Source of the DNA: Paracoccus aminovorans
GTDB taxonomy: Bacteria > Pseudomonadota > Alphaproteobacteria > Rhodobacterales > Rhodobacteraceae
Reading direction: 5' to 3'
Assembly (NCBI RefSeq): GCF_001546115.1
Contig: NZ_KQ955208.1
Location: 740,090 to 804,089, forward strand
DNA length: 64,000 nucleotides
The notes under the pieces are model-generated. The model was given only the letters and a program-made list of their open reading frames with translations. It ran no database searches and had not been told where the DNA came from. The translations under genes were made by a program, and so were the position numbers. Positions 63,351 to 64,000 of this stretch are shown here, in pieces (position 1 is the stretch's first letter; every line of letters starts with the position of its first letter).

Positions 63351-64000
63351 TGTTTGATCCCACGGTTTGATGGTGCGATCCATTCGTCGGAATGGAAGGA
63401 AGCACTATGGGACAAGTTCGTCACGGCTGCGCCACGACCACGCACGCCATTCGAGCAGCAATACAGCGATCGCAAGCTTCGATCGCGGCACTGAGCCAGG
63501 AGTTTGGGATCAATCCGAAGACCGTGGCGAAATGGCGTAACCGCGAGACGGTCGAGGATTTGAAGACTGGGCCCAAGGAGCCCCGATCCTCCGTGCTCAG
63601 CGAGGCTGAGGAAGCAATGGTCGTTGCCTTTCGGCGTCACACGCTCTTGCCGCTGGACGACTGTCTCTATGCTCTACAGCCTTCGATCCCTCACCTGACA
63701 CGGTCAGCGCTGCATCGGTGCCTTCAGCGGCACGGCATCTCGCGCCTGCCTGAGATCGGCGGCGACAAGCCGAAGCGTCAGCGGTTCAAGCGCTATCCCA
63801 TCGGTTTCTTCCACATGGATATCGCCGAAGTGCAGACGGCCGAGGGCAAGCTCTATCTCTTCGTGGCCATCGACCGAACGAGCAAGTTCGCGGTCACCCA
63901 ACTCGTCGAAAAGGCTGACAGGAAGACCGCTTGGGAGTTCCTGGAGCATCTACTGGAAGCCGTGCCCTATCGCATCCACACGATCCTGACGGACAACGGC
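63351..64000 (+). mobile_element. IS481-family insertion sequence (right end off window)
   Basis: The left terminus begins TGTTTGATCCCACGG directly after CCTAGG, matching the NCTAGN target preference known for IS481. The transposase starts 57 bp inside. The right terminus and the second target copy are beyond the window. Confidence 0.75.
63407..64000 (+). CDS. IS481-family transposase (C-terminus off window)
   Basis: 198 residues are visible. The HTH is AIRAAIQRSQASIAALSQEF, then GINPKTVAKWRNRETVEDLK. LTRSALHRCLQRHGISRLPE is the second N-terminal domain. The rve core begins IGFFHMDIAEVQTAEGKLYL (first catalytic Asp) and reaches IHTILTDNG, the second Asp, at the window end. The ATG at 63407 has an AAGGAAG site. 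Confidence 0.9.
   Translation, partial: MGQVRHGCATTTHAIRAAIQRSQASIAALSQEFGINPKTVAKWRNRETVEDLKTGPKEPRSSVLSEAEEAMVVAFRRHTLLPLDDCLYALQPSIPHLTRSALHRCLQRHGISRLPEIGGDKPKRQRFKRYPIGFFHMDIAEVQTAEGKLYLFVAIDRTSKFAVTQLVEKADRKTAWEFLEHLLEAVPYRIHTILTDNG

Overview
The window is high-GC chromosomal DNA of an alphaproteobacterium of the order Rhodobacterales, most probably Paracoccus or a close relative. The evidence is the gene order: rsh-rpoZ-folK, yajC-secD-secF-ccmABCDG, hisC-tyrC, fabD-fabG-acpP, lolC-lolD, and nrdR-ribD with ribE-ribB-ribH-nusB. Also typical are an alphaproteobacterial tRNA-His lacking the usual extra 5' G, and a copy-rich family of GGGATATTT-type intergenic repeats. Almost everything is core housekeeping. 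Only the last 2.2 kb, downstream of a tRNA-Asn gene, is clearly mobile.

Layout. 0-3 kb: a YcaQ-type DNA glycosylase cut by the left edge, a BolA protein and the monothiol glutaredoxin GrxD (Fe-S trafficking), then two small membrane-stress proteins. 3-8 kb: a class V aminotransferase divergent from a three-gene amine/polyamine catabolic operon (glutamine amidotransferase, GS-like ligase, PuuB-like oxidase). 8-12 kb: DUF2062 protein, (p)ppGpp synthetase/hydrolase, omega subunit, FolK and a NYN-domain protein. 12-16 kb: a MotA/ExbB-like plus MotB/OmpA-like pair with long coiled coils, a ChaC-type cyclotransferase and a DUF2125 protein. 17-25 kb: tyrC-hisC, cytochrome c maturation genes and the Sec translocon accessory genes on the minus strand. 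25-30 kb: mazG, dusA, tRNA-His, mmcB, a structured RNA that I assign as 6S RNA, and a convergent salt-induced-type outer membrane protein. 30-41 kb: the riboflavin/nusB operon, split by three plus-strand capsule export/assembly genes. 41-47 kb: an orphan TRAP binding protein, a PAP2 phosphatase, lolDC, a GNAT acetyltransferase, two Lrp/AsnC regulators and ilvC. 47-57 kb: an uncharacterised alpha/beta hydrolase, dnaE, a complete BMP-type nucleoside ABC importer and a frameshifted dps. 57-62 kb: acpP-fabG-fabD, a sensor kinase, an MBL-fold hydrolase and tRNA-Asn. 62-64 kb: an IS3-family element and the left part of an IS481-family element.

Most interesting points. The ExbB/OmpA-like pair has the domain plan of a long-tailed proton-driven motor, like the ZorAB part of Zorya, but has no defence effector beside it. 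The inferred 6S RNA lies convergent to a salt-induced outer membrane protein gene. The riboflavin operon carries a RibB whose GTP cyclohydrolase II half has lost its zinc ligands, and an unexplained gene between ribE and ribB. The dps gene contains a single-base frameshift. At least seven copies of one intergenic repeat are scattered through the window. I found no CRISPR array, prophage or complete defence system.
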